NCBI GenBank assembly: GCA_030849945.1
Contig: JAVDKK010000004.1
Span: 186,001 to 250,000, forward strand
Source of the DNA: Schauerella fraxinea
GTDB lineage: Bacteria > Pseudomonadota > Gammaproteobacteria > Burkholderiales > Burkholderiaceae_B
Reading direction: 5' to 3'
Length of the DNA stretch: 64,000 bases
Part shown: in pieces, positions 17,124 to 25,304 of the stretch
Position numbering within the stretch: the first letter of the stretch is position 1
Layout: every line of letters starts with the position of its first letter
Program-made: the position numbers and the translations under genes
Notes under the pieces: generated by a model
Told to the model about the DNA's origin: nothing
The model's input: only the letters and a program-made list of their open reading frames with translations
Databases searched by the model: none

Positions 17124-18269
17124 CTACTTGCCGCTGCGCCGCAATGCCATCGCGTCGGCATTCAGCGCGAGCAACCATTCGGTGAGCACGCTGCGCGGTG
17201 CCATCTCGGCCGAAGCAGCCTGCGCCGTATCGGTACGCTTGCGATCCAATGTGCCCCGCTTGATCTCGCGTGGCGACATGCCGAACTGCCGTTTGAATGC
17301 GCGCGAAAACGCGCTCTGATTGCCGAAACCCCACTCGTAGGCGATGTCGGCAATATTGCGTTGCGGGTCTGACGCCATCGACTCCAGGCAACGCGTCAAC
17401 CGCCGCGCTTGCACATAGCGCGTAAAGCCGCCGCTCGATCCGAACAAGCGGTGCAGGCGCGACCGCGACACCCCGAAGCGTTCGCACACCACCACTGGCG
17501 TCAAGCTGCCGGCCGCCAGATTCGCTTCAACGTAGCGTTGGATGCGGCGGGCAATCGGCGAAACGACCGCAGGGTCGGTGCCATCGGCTGCCGCACCGGC
17601 CGCGTTCACGCTACCGGATATCAACGCGATCGAACCGGGAATCAACCACGACACTGCCTCAGGCGACAAATCCGGCAGATGGCGCACCAGCGATATCACA
17701 TGTTCGTAGAGCAACCTTCCCACCGCACTATCGGCAGACAGATACGCGAAGTACGGCACGCCATGAACATCCTCATGGGGCTTCAACGCCAGACGCGGAA
17801 TCGTCAAAAATACGCAATGCGCGTCGCCCATGCGCACTTCGTGGCGCGAAGCCAGATCGAGCAGCACAATATCGCCGGGCGCAACCTCAAACGTACCGCG
17901 TTCATTGCGGATGTGCGAAGCGCCCTCAATGTGCATGTAAAGCATGAGGTGATCGACTTGCGCACGCGCGCGCGCTTCGTGATCGCGAATCCAATGCTGG
18001 GCCGAGACACGCGTATCCGACACGATCACCGGACCGGGATGCCAGAGCCGCACTTGAGCATAAAAGTCGCTCTCGGCTTGCGTGGCCGCGAGGGGATGGC
18101 GATCGCCGGAAGGATCCTCAACAAGCACGCGGCCGTCGGTGCGGTCGAACGAGAGGATATCGAAGTAGGCTTCGATGAAGTGCTGCCATGCCGCACGCGC
18201 CTCGGGGTCGGAGGCGTAGCGGCTGCTGTCGAACGCGAAGGCCTCGCATGATGCTGCATTGCTGGCCAT
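17124..18269 (-). CDS. AraC family transcriptional regulator
   Basis: 381 residues. The C-terminal ~100 residues carry two helix-turn-helix motifs of the AraC/XylS class (VVCERFGVSRSRLHRLFG and NIADIAYEWGFGNQSAFSRA, then FGMSPREIKRG). The N-terminal part resembles the cupin-like ligand domain of AraC-binding-domain (ArsR/FeaR-type) regulators, including an AFEVAPGDIVLLDLASRHE-like stretch. It is convergent with the ABC transporter operon and has an AT-rich promoter region upstream (around 18298-18330). Its target is not evident; it may not regulate the transporter. Confidence 0.9.
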   Translation of the reverse strand: MASNAASCEAFAFDSSRYASDPEARAAWQHFIEAYFDILSFDRTDGRVLVEDPSGDRHPLAATQAESDFYAQVRLWHPGPVIVSDTRVSAQHWIRDHEARARAQVDHLMLYMHIEGASHIRNERGTFEVAPGDIVLLDLASRHEVRMGDAHCVFLTIPRLALKPHEDVHGVPYFAYLSADSAVGRLLYEHVISLVRHLPDLSPEAVSWLIPGSIALISGSVNAAGAAADGTDPAVVSPIARRIQRYVEANLAAGSLTPVVVCERFGVSRSRLHRLFGSSGGFTRYVQARRLTRCLESMASDPQRNIADIAYEWGFGNQSAFSRAFKRQFGMSPREIKRGTLDRKRTDTAQAASAEMAPRSVLTEWLLALNADAMALRRSGK

Positions 18270-18380
18270 CAGGACTCTCTACACTCGAACAAACGAGTCA
18301 AATTACGATTATATATTTCAAGATACTACGGCTACGACACGCTGTCGATAGCATTACGCGCGAGTTGTGTCACATACAAC

Positions 18381-18866
18381 ATGACGACTCGTATCCGGCA
18401 CAGCGCGCACAGTTTGCGGCACAACCGGCACAATTTCGGCAGGCTAGCGCTCACATACTTCAACCTCGATCGAACGACGCGGACGCACGCCACTGTGCGC
18501 ACCCGTGAGCCCTCAAAGGACGTCCCGGTGAGCGGAGGAGATTTGGAACGGCGGTATGAAGACGCGCGTCGCGACGACAGGTTGCAGCACGTGCTGTCGA
18601 CGTGTGAGCGCCGTGCGGCGCAGGGGCTGGCCATCTTGTCGCGCCAGACCACCGCGCCATTCTCGGCCGCACAATTCATGGCCCGCGCCCGCAGGGGCAG
18701 CGTACCTGCCACCCCGGCGTACACGCTCATGCAGATGGAATCGGTGATCTGGAACGGGGGCAACAATGAGTACGGCCCGCCGGAGAACACAGACGGTCCG
18801 TCGGATGACGACGATGATGCCGATGACGGGTGGCACGACGAAGGCGACGGCACACCAAAAACATAG
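18381..18866 (+). CDS. Orphan ORF with acidic C-terminal tail
   Basis: 161 codons, not recognised. The last ~110 residues look protein-like: a charged helical stretch (LERRYEDARRDDRLQHVLST), then SRQTTAPFSAAQFMARARR, and an Asp/Glu-rich end (SDDDDDADDGWHDEGDG). The N-terminal 50 residues are basic and compositionally odd, and no ribosome site precedes the ATG. A GTG at 18528 or a TTG at 18543 (behind GGAGGAG, but only 2 nt away) are alternative starts. It stands alone between AraC and pdxJ. Coding status is uncertain. Confidence 0.4.
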   Translation: MTTRIRHSAHSLRHNRHNFGRLALTYFNLDRTTRTHATVRTREPSKDVPVSGGDLERRYEDARRDDRLQHVLSTCERRAAQGLAILSRQTTAPFSAAQFMARARRGSVPATPAYTLMQMESVIWNGGNNEYGPPENTDGPSDDDDDADDGWHDEGDGTPKT

Positions 18867-18974
18867 GAGGCCGACACGTGATCGACCTGCCGCATCGCGC
18901 TGGATTGCAGGAACGTCCAAGGCCCATATGCTGACTGCTGGGCAACCGGGATAAATGGTCGCCCCCACTCGCAT

Positions 18975-19742
18975 TCAGATTGCAGGCGGCGGCATATTGC
19001 CTTGCGCCACGTGCGCGGCGATCATCAGCGCCTTCATGTCACGAATGGCTTTTTCCCAGCCGTCGAACACCGCTTGCGCCACGATGGCATGACCGATGTT
19101 CAACTCGGCCAATCCGGGCAACGCTGCGATCGCGTGCACGTTGCCGTAGTGCAGACCGTGGCCGGCATTGACGCGCAGCCCCAACTTGATGCCGAACGCG
19201 ATGGCCCGCGCAATCCGCTGCACTTCCTGCTGGCAGACCGCAGCTTGCGCCGGATCGTCCGACACATGCGCGAAAGCCCCGGTGTGCAACTCGATGACGG
19301 TTGCACCGCAATCGGCCGCGGCCTGGATCTGATCGGCCTCGGGGTCGATGAACAACGACACGCGCGTGCCCACGTCATGCAAGCGCGTAATGGCCGCCGT
19401 AATCGCGGCGCGGCCGCCCAGCACGTCCAACCCGCCCTCGGTGGTGAGCTCGTGCCGCTTCTCGGGCACCAGGCACACGTCGCTCGGGCGAACCTCGCAC
19501 GCGATCGCCAACATTTCCTCGGTGACGGCGCACTCGAGATTCATGCGGGTGAGCAACAACGGCCGCAGGGCGCGCACGTCGGCATCTTGAATGTGGCGAC
19601 GATCTTCGCGCAGATGCAGCGTGATCAGATCGGCGCCCGCCTCTTCAGCGCGCAACGCCGCCGCGACGGGGTCGGGATAAATCGTCTTGCGCTGCTGCCG
19701 CAAGGTTGCGACGTGATCGATGTTGACGCCGAGTTCTATCAT
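18975..19742 (-). CDS. pdxJ: Pyridoxine 5'-phosphate synthase
   Basis: 255 residues from the ATG at 19742 (MIELGVNIDHVATLRQQR); a TTG 9 bp upstream is less likely. The enzyme condenses 1-deoxyxylulose 5-phosphate with 3-amino-2-oxopropyl phosphate in vitamin B6 synthesis. Family blocks are present: NIDHVATLRQ, ITLHLREDRRHIQDADV, SLFIDPEADQI, and RVNAGHGLHYGNV. The usual partner acpS is about 9.5 kb away in this window, on the same strand. Confidence 0.96.
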   Translation of the reverse strand: MIELGVNIDHVATLRQQRKTIYPDPVAAALRAEEAGADLITLHLREDRRHIQDADVRALRPLLLTRMNLECAVTEEMLAIACEVRPSDVCLVPEKRHELTTEGGLDVLGGRAAITAAITRLHDVGTRVSLFIDPEADQIQAAADCGATVIELHTGAFAHVSDDPAQAAVCQQEVQRIARAIAFGIKLGLRVNAGHGLHYGNVHAIAALPGLAELNIGHAIVAQAVFDGWEKAIRDMKALMIAAHVAQGNMPPPAI

Positions 19743-19825
19743 GTTGGCCAAGCCACCCGCTCAAAAGCGAGTACTTTAGCGCATCGGCGTGGCTTCGATA
19801 AGCTTTTGCTCAACCCGCGTTTTGG

Positions 19826-20776
19826 TCACCCCGCGCCGGTGTCGTCTTGCATGAGGCGGCCGATAAACACATAGCCCATCCCATGCACCGTGTGCAACGG
19901 CAAACGCAGCCCGCTTGCACGCACCTTCTTGCGCAAGCGGCTGATTGCCACGCTGATCGACTTGACCTGACAGCCGGCAGCACTGCGCACCAGCGCCTCG
20001 CGCGACAGTTCGAGACCCGGATCGCTCAACAGCGCTTGAAAGAACGCCCGCTCGACGCCGGTGAGATTGATCGGCGCGCCTTGGGGCGGCACAAGCACCC
20101 AGCCCTGAAAACGCACCCACCACTGACCCCGATTTTCGTCGGCGCCCACTTTGCGACCTGCGCCGAACCCGACGGCCAAGCCCCCGCGCGAGCGCGCGTC
20201 GACGTCGAAGCGTCGGGCACTGTCGTCATAGCCGCGCGCGTCGCGTTCGTTGCCACGCCCGTCCCCATCGAACGAACGTTCAGCGAGATCGCCGCCGCGG
20301 TAGGCCTCTTGTGCCATGCGCGGCAGGCCCTCAAAAAAACGGCCGCCGTCGCGACGCCCGGCTTCGTGCTCCACGCCCAGGTCGTGCGGTGCCACGGGGC
20401 GAGGCCACGCACGGCCTCGCGTTTGCGCGCGCAACAGGGCGGCGAGCTCGCGCATATCGTAGGCGTGATCCAGACAGAGATCCGCGCCGGCCTGCAGCGC
20501 GTGCAAGCGCTCGTCGGCCGAGCAATCGGTGGAGTCGACCACGATGCTCATGGAATAGTTGGCGCGCAATTGCGGCAGCAGCACGTCGATCAGCGCAGCA
20601 GTTTCAGGCGCACGCCGCAACAACACCGCATGGGTTGGACGTTGGTTGATGACGTTGTAGAGCGCCGCGAGATCGCGGCAACCATAAACGTGCAAGCCTT
20701 GCGCAGACAACCCATGGGCGGTGTTGATGCGCAAGGTTTCGTCGGTATCGAGCAGGGCAACGCAGGGGGTATCCAT
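19826..20776 (-). CDS. OmpR-type regulator with degenerate (pseudo) receiver domain
   Basis: 316 residues from the ATG at 20776, which has AAGGAG 5 nt upstream; the frame opens 42 bp earlier without a better site. Residues 1-118 align by eye with a receiver (VALLDTDETL, ALQAGADLCLDHAYDMREL). The phospho-acceptor position reads VLLRR (about 52-56) instead of LLD, and the KPF lysine is replaced (LDHAYD). A ~95-residue Arg/Asp/Gly-rich linker follows. The end is a PhoB-type winged helix (VKSISVAISRLRKKVR, TVHGMGYVFIGRL). It probably binds DNA without phosphorylation. No kinase is adjacent. Targets are unknown. Confidence 0.85.
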   Translation of the reverse strand: MDTPCVALLDTDETLRINTAHGLSAQGLHVYGCRDLAALYNVINQRPTHAVLLRRAPETAALIDVLLPQLRANYSMSIVVDSTDCSADERLHALQAGADLCLDHAYDMRELAALLRAQTRGRAWPRPVAPHDLGVEHEAGRRDGGRFFEGLPRMAQEAYRGGDLAERSFDGDGRGNERDARGYDDSARRFDVDARSRGGLAVGFGAGRKVGADENRGQWWVRFQGWVLVPPQGAPINLTGVERAFFQALLSDPGLELSREALVRSAAGCQVKSISVAISRLRKKVRASGLRLPLHTVHGMGYVFIGRLMQDDTGAG

Positions 20777-20907
20777 CGGCACTCCTTGAGAAAACAACGT
20801 ACGTCTCAATAGCGCCAAAGATTACGATCTACCACCGTTGCAACGACCACTTGCTCCAAAAAAAGGACGAATCCGACGTGATGCATCACGCCGGACGACA
20901 CGATCGC

Positions 20908-21495
20908 TTATCGATTGCCATTCGGCAATTGCGACTGGCCATAACCTGCACGAAATGGATATCGGGTGAAGATGTCCGCAACCGATTGATCCAGGCTCTT
21001 CGCAGTCATCGCTTGCGAGGCGTCGTCCACCTGGCCCGAGGTCACGCCTTCCCACACCAACTGCTTCTTGCGGGCATCGACCAGATCCACATTGACGGTG
21101 CCTTCGCTATAGCGATACACCTCGTCGCCCCACGCGTAGCCGGGCCAGCCGCCATAGAAACCGCCGCGATAGCCGTAATACGCCGGAAACGGCGACGGTG
21201 ACACACGGGTTTTTTCCTCGATCCGGGTGTTGAAATTCACGAGCAGGTCGGGATCGGCCGCCGAATAGGTATACCCCCGCATCTCCATCTGACCCTGCGT
21301 CGCCCGCTTCAAACGCTCGGTGACTAGGGTGCTGTAGCCGTTCTTGTCCGTGCCGGCAGGAGACACAAAACCGAACGTGCGATAACGCGAAAAATCAGCA
21401 CTGGTATCGTAATCGGATCGCACCTGTGGCCCTGTTGCGCATCCTGCCAATAACGCGGCAACAGCGATCAGTCCTAGTCCTTTCGTCACACTCAT
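20908..21495 (-). CDS. DUF4136 family lipoprotein
   Basis: 195 residues. A signal peptide ends in the lipobox LLAGC with the lipidated Cys19. The body has the DUF4136 pattern (SDYDTSADFSRYRTFGFV; a run of beta strands; DLLVNFNTRIEEKT), with Tyr/Gly-rich YYGYRGGFYGGWPGYAWG in the middle. Such proteins are envelope lipoproteins of unknown role. The gene appears to be monocistronic. Confidence 0.88.
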   Translation of the reverse strand: MSVTKGLGLIAVAALLAGCATGPQVRSDYDTSADFSRYRTFGFVSPAGTDKNGYSTLVTERLKRATQGQMEMRGYTYSAADPDLLVNFNTRIEEKTRVSPSPFPAYYGYRGGFYGGWPGYAWGDEVYRYSEGTVNVDLVDARKKQLVWEGVTSGQVDDASQAMTAKSLDQSVADIFTRYPFRAGYGQSQLPNGNR

Positions 21496-21568
21496 GATGA
21501 ATTACCCCCGTTTGGTAGTCCTCATCATGCCGCCAACAGGCCCGTGAGGCAACGACCGGCTGCACCAC

Positions 21569-22354
21569 CTACCTGGAGCGTTGTCCGCTCAACACGTCGC
21601 GCATCTGACGGCGCAATGGGGTATCGGCCGGCGTCTCGCCCACCAGCGCTTGCCGCGCACCGGTACGACTTTCACCGGTGCGAAGGTCGAGCTCCTGGAC
21701 GATCCGGCCCTGCTCATACACAAAGGCGATGTCGGCCAATTCGAGCACGTCATCCACGTCATGCGTGATCATCAATACAGGGATATTCCACTGCGCACGC
21801 ACCTGTGCCAGTTCCTGACGCAACGCGCCGCGCAACATCGGGTTCAACGCGGCAAAAGGCTCGTCGAGCAGCAGCACTTTCGGTTCGCAGGCCAGCGCGC
21901 GCGCCAACGCCACCCGCTGCTGTTGGCCGCCCGATAATTTATCTGGGCGACTCTCGGCCATATCTTCCAACCCAAAACGGGCAAGCAGCATATCCACCCG
22001 GGCACGATCGGCTGGCGCCGGCCGCCTGCGGTGCCAGGACGTCAGCCCGAAGCTGATATTTTCCCGCACAGATAGGTGCGGAAACAGCGCGTAGTCTTGG
22101 AACAGATAGCCGATGCGGCGCTCGGACGGGCGCAAGTCGATACCACGCTCGGCGTCGAACAGCGTGCGTCCGTCGAGCAAAATACGTCCGGCCACAGGCT
22201 TCAATAATCCCGCAATCGCTTGCAGGGTCAACGACTTGCCCGCACCGGACGGACCATACAGCGCAGCAAACGGCGCGTCCGTGGCAAAGCGGACGGCGAG
22301 CTCGAAATGCCGCTTGCCGTCTTGCATCCGCAGTGCCACATCCACGTCGATCAT
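21569..22354 (-). CDS. modC: Molybdate ABC transporter ATP-binding protein (short form)
   Basis: 261 residues. Walker A GPSGAGKS at 34-41, LSGGQ signature at 140-144, Walker B LLLDE just after residue 155. The family-typical FQDYALFPHLSV is present. Classical ModC is about 350 residues with a C-terminal molybdate-binding (Mop/TOBE) domain; this protein stops shortly after the ATPase core (ends RQMRDVLSGQRSR). It is the last gene of modB-modA-modC and 125 bp downstream of modA. Confidence 0.9.
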   Translation of the reverse strand: MIDVDVALRMQDGKRHFELAVRFATDAPFAALYGPSGAGKSLTLQAIAGLLKPVAGRILLDGRTLFDAERGIDLRPSERRIGYLFQDYALFPHLSVRENISFGLTSWHRRRPAPADRARVDMLLARFGLEDMAESRPDKLSGGQQQRVALARALACEPKVLLLDEPFAALNPMLRGALRQELAQVRAQWNIPVLMITHDVDDVLELADIAFVYEQGRIVQELDLRTGESRTGARQALVGETPADTPLRRQMRDVLSGQRSR

Positions 22355-22479
22355 AAAGTGCCCAAGAGGGGTAAGAAATCATGCGCATCGCACGCGCATG
22401 TCGCGATGCTCATCAAACAAAAAAACCGCACATCAACTAAGTAAACAAGGACGCGTGCAAATCTTGCGCGCCCGTGGCT

Positions 22480-23232
22480 TCAAGGCTTACCGAAGCCGTA
22501 ACGGGCCAACACGTCCTGGGCCGGCGCCGAGGCGAGGAAGTCCACGAACTGCTGCGCAAGCACCTTGTGCTTGGTGTCGGCCGTTACCGCAATCGGATAT
22601 GACACAGGCGTGTGGCCACCCACGGTCAACGCAATGTTGACGCTATCCGGCATGATGGCCGCATCGGTACGATACACAAAGCCGGCCTCGACTTCGCCGC
22701 GGCTCACGTAATCGAGCACTTGGCGCACGCTATCGGCCTGCACGAACTTCGGCTCGAGCTTGCTCCACAACGTGGCGCTGTCCAGCGCTTCCTTGGTGTA
22801 GCGGCCTACGGGTACGGTCGCGAGCTTGCCTACCGCGATGCGTTTGATATCGGCGCGATCGAGATCTTGCAGCGTCTTGACTCCCGGGCTGCCCTGCTTC
22901 GGCGTGATCAGCACGAGGGCGTTGGTGACAAAATCCCGGCGCGTGGCCGGGTCGATCAGCTTTTGCTCCACGCCCTTATCCATCGTCGGTTGATCTGCGC
23001 TGGCAAACACATCCACCGGCGCGCCCTGGCTTATCTGCTGCAGGAGCGTGCCAGACGCGGCGAAGTTCAGCCGGACGGTATTGCCTGGCGACTGCGCCTC
23101 GAATTGCTTGCCTAGTTCTTTGAAGGCATTCGTCAGGCTGGCGGCGGCCGAAACGGTCAATTCATCGGCAAACGCCGAAAACGGCACGGACAGAGCGAGA
23201 ACGAGACAAGCAAGGCGGGAGCGGTGACGCAT
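22480..23232 (-). CDS. modA: Molybdate ABC transporter substrate-binding protein
   Basis: 250 residues. The start is the ATG at 23232, with AAGGA 5 nt upstream. It is followed by a clean signal peptide (RHRSRLACLVLALSV) ending at AFA before DELTVSAAASLTNAF, the hallmark ModA N-terminus. Oxyanion-contacting stretches FAASGTLLQQI and DVFASADQPTMD are present. The frame continues upstream through the 22-bp repeats but gives repetitive sequence and no signal peptide, so it is not used. Confidence 0.95.
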   Translation of the reverse strand: MRHRSRLACLVLALSVPFSAFADELTVSAAASLTNAFKELGKQFEAQSPGNTVRLNFAASGTLLQQISQGAPVDVFASADQPTMDKGVEQKLIDPATRRDFVTNALVLITPKQGSPGVKTLQDLDRADIKRIAVGKLATVPVGRYTKEALDSATLWSKLEPKFVQADSVRQVLDYVSRGEVEAGFVYRTDAAIMPDSVNIALTVGGHTPVSYPIAVTADTKHKVLAQQFVDFLASAPAQDVLARYGFGKP

Positions 23233-23240
23233 GACATTCC

Positions 23241-23328
23241 TTTTGAACGGACGAAGCAATACTTTTGAGTGGACGAAGTAATAATTTGGTAAGGACGAAG
23301 CAATACTTTTGAATGGACAGAGCAATGA
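23241..23328. repeat. Four 22-bp tandem repeats in the modB-modA gap
   Basis: Four back-to-back imperfect copies with an exact 22-bp period: 23241-23262, 23263-23284, 23285-23306 and 23307-23328. The shared core on the plus strand is GGACGAAGCAATAC preceded by TTTTGA. They fill nearly the whole 117-bp gap between modB and modA, ending just before the modA ribosome site. The core bears no obvious resemblance to the ATTATATA-type ModE operator. Confidence 0.9.
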
Positions 23329-23349
23329 TCTGGCCGGAGAACCCATTCC

Positions 23350-24027
23350 TCAACGAAGCGAAAGATAGCGGTTGGAGACCACCAGAATGGCGATGGAAAT
23401 GACCGACGTCACGATCACCAGCAACAGCGAGAGATCGTCCTCGCCTGCTTGCACGGCGTCGTAGATCGCCATCGATAATGTCTGAGTTTGATTGGGGATC
23501 GAACCCGCCACCATCAGCGATGCGCCAAACTCGCCCATCGCCCGCGCAAAAGCGAGCAGCGTGCCGGCCAGAATGCCTGGCCACGCCAGCGGCAACGTCA
23601 CCCGCAAAAATACCGACCAGCGCGATTGCCGCAATGTGCTGGCCGCCGCCTCAAGCGAACGGTCGACGCCCGCAAACGCGGAACTGGCTGATTTCAAGAC
23701 CAGGGGCAACGCCACAATGGCCGATGCAACGACCGCGCCGTGCCAGCTGAAAATGATCGTGTAATCCAAGTGCTCGCGCAGCCACGCTCCCAACGGACTT
23801 CGACGTCCGGCGGCAACAAGAATGGCGTAGCCGATGACCGTGGGCGGCAGCACCAGCGGCAGCATGAACACGGCCTCGAGCACGGTGCTGCCGAAGAAAC
23901 GCTTGCGCGCAAACACCCATCCCAGACTGACGCCCGCGATCAATGCCAGGAGGGTGGCGAAGGCGGCGACTTTCAGGGATAGGACAAGCGGAAACCAATC
24001 GAAGGCATCAAACGCGGCGTTCGTCAT
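23350..24027 (-). CDS. modB: Molybdate ABC transporter permease
   Basis: 225 residues with about five transmembrane segments. The cytoplasmic coupling loop is visible (SLEAAASTLRQSRWSVFLRVTLP), followed by the ModB-type AMGEFGASLMVAGSIPNQTQTLSMAIYDAV region (positions 23440-23560 approx.). It precedes modA, so the local order is modB-modA-modC rather than the usual modABC. It imports molybdate for molybdenum-cofactor synthesis. Confidence 0.94.
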   Translation of the reverse strand: MTNAAFDAFDWFPLVLSLKVAAFATLLALIAGVSLGWVFARKRFFGSTVLEAVFMLPLVLPPTVIGYAILVAAGRRSPLGAWLREHLDYTIIFSWHGAVVASAIVALPLVLKSASSAFAGVDRSLEAAASTLRQSRWSVFLRVTLPLAWPGILAGTLLAFARAMGEFGASLMVAGSIPNQTQTLSMAIYDAVQAGEDDLSLLLVIVTSVISIAILVVSNRYLSLR

Positions 24028-24094
24028 ATCCGGGAGAATACAACGAAATACGGATCTTCAGCGGGGTCGTATTTGGTGCGATGCGCTCACACAA

Positions 24095-24442
24095 TCACTT
24101 GGCGAGCATCCCCATGAGCGCAGAAATATCCTTTGCCGCAGCTTGGGCAGCCGTATCCTCGATCGCGCGATAGCGTTTGATCAGCGCATGGCCGGTGTCT
24201 GTGACCGTGGTACCGCCGCCCTTGGCCCCGCCCGTCGTGGTTTCGACAGCGGGATGCTTGAGCGAACGATTCAATTCGTCGATCAACAGCCACGCCCGCC
24301 GATACGACATGCCGAGTTTGGCGGCTGCCGCCGTAATGGATCGTTCTTGCACGATCGCCTCCAGCAGTGCGACCTTGCCGGGTCCGATGGCGATATCCGC
24401 GTCGCGGTAAACGCGCAGGCGGAACTGCGTATGAGAAGTCAT
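24095..24442 (-). CDS. ModE-type winged-helix regulator lacking the molybdate-binding domain
   Basis: 115 residues. It matches the N-terminal DNA-binding half of ModE: GPGKVALLEAIVQERSITAA, KLGMSYRRAWLLIDELNRS, then a Gly/Thr wing (TGGAKGGGTTVTDTGHAL). The C-terminal tandem Mop (molybdate-binding) domains of full-length ModE (about 260 residues) are absent. It lies 67 bp upstream of modB in the same orientation. Single-domain ModE proteins are common; how this one senses molybdate is not visible. Confidence 0.9.
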   Translation of the reverse strand: MTSHTQFRLRVYRDADIAIGPGKVALLEAIVQERSITAAAAKLGMSYRRAWLLIDELNRSLKHPAVETTTGGAKGGGTTVTDTGHALIKRYRAIEDTAAQAAAKDISALMGMLAK

Positions 24443-24508
24443 GGCGTGGTTATAGCGCGAGATCGGGGGGAGTCGAACACGAACGCGTGGCGATCCCCAT
24501 CGATATCG

Positions 24509-25303
24509 TTATCCCAGCAGCAACGCATCGTCGGAGAGTTTTTCGCCGCGCACCCGCTCGAACATCTGCAGCAAATCGGGCACGTCCATCGCACTGCGCT
24601 CGGGCCCGCTCACATCGAGCACCACACGGCCCTGGTGCAACATCACCGTGCGCTCACCCACATCGAGCGCCTGACGCATGCTGTGCGTGACCATCATCGT
24701 TGTGAGACGATTCTCGGCCACGATGCGCGCGGTGAGTTTCAGCACGAAATCGGCCGTGCGCGGATCGAGCGCTGCGGTGTGCTCATCCAAAAGCAAGATG
24801 CGCGACGGCTGAATGGCTGCCATCAACAGGCTTACCGCCTGGCGCTGCCCGCCGGAGAGCAACCCGATACGATCGCCGAGCCGATTTTCGAGGCCCAACC
24901 CCAGCGTGGCCAAACGCGCGCGAAAATCCTCGCGTGACGAAGCTTTCACCGCGCGCCCCAAACCGCGGCGCGTGCCTCGCGCTTGGGCCAGTGCCATGTT
25001 CTCTTCGATGGTGAGGTCTTCGCAAGTGCCCGCCATCGGATCCTGAAACACGCGCGCGACTTGATGCGCGCGCGTCCAGACGGGTTGCTTGGTGACGTCC
25101 ACGCCGTCGATATCGATACGTCCCGTATCCACCGGCAGATCGCCGGAAACGGCATTGAGGAAGGTCGACTTACCGGCGCCGTTGGAGCCGATCACCGTGA
25201 CGAATTGCCCCTCTTCGATCGCGAGCGACATGCCTTGCAGTGCCCGGTTCTCGATGGGCGTGCCAGCGTTGAAGGTGATGTGCAGATCCTGTGCATTCAA
25301 CAT
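24509..25303 (-). CDS. ABC transporter ATP-binding protein (TrpZ-like, COG1101 type)
   Basis: 264 residues from the ATG at 25303 (MLNAQDLHITFN), one base after the permease stop; the longer frame is a shadow of the permease gene. Walker A GSNGAGKST at about 39-47, signature LLSGGQRQAVSLL, and Walker B ILLLDEHTAALD. It belongs to the branch that partners with LivH-like permeases and COG2984 binding proteins. The three genes form a complete import operon. Confidence 0.92.
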   Translation of the reverse strand: MLNAQDLHITFNAGTPIENRALQGMSLAIEEGQFVTVIGSNGAGKSTFLNAVSGDLPVDTGRIDIDGVDVTKQPVWTRAHQVARVFQDPMAGTCEDLTIEENMALAQARGTRRGLGRAVKASSREDFRARLATLGLGLENRLGDRIGLLSGGQRQAVSLLMAAIQPSRILLLDEHTAALDPRTADFVLKLTARIVAENRLTTMMVTHSMRQALDVGERTVMLHQGRVVLDVSGPERSAMDVPDLLQMFERVRGEKLSDDALLLG

Positions 25304-25304
25304 A

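Noticed and set aside
12913..20897. TGATGCATCACGCCGG occurs at both 12913 and 20879.
   Set aside because: A 16-base exact match is expected about once by chance among all pairs in 64 kb, and the two contexts have nothing in common.
22480..23346. Longer modA frame from 23346.
   Set aside because: It reads through the 22-bp repeats and lacks a signal peptide; the ATG at 23232 has both a ribosome site and a signal peptide.
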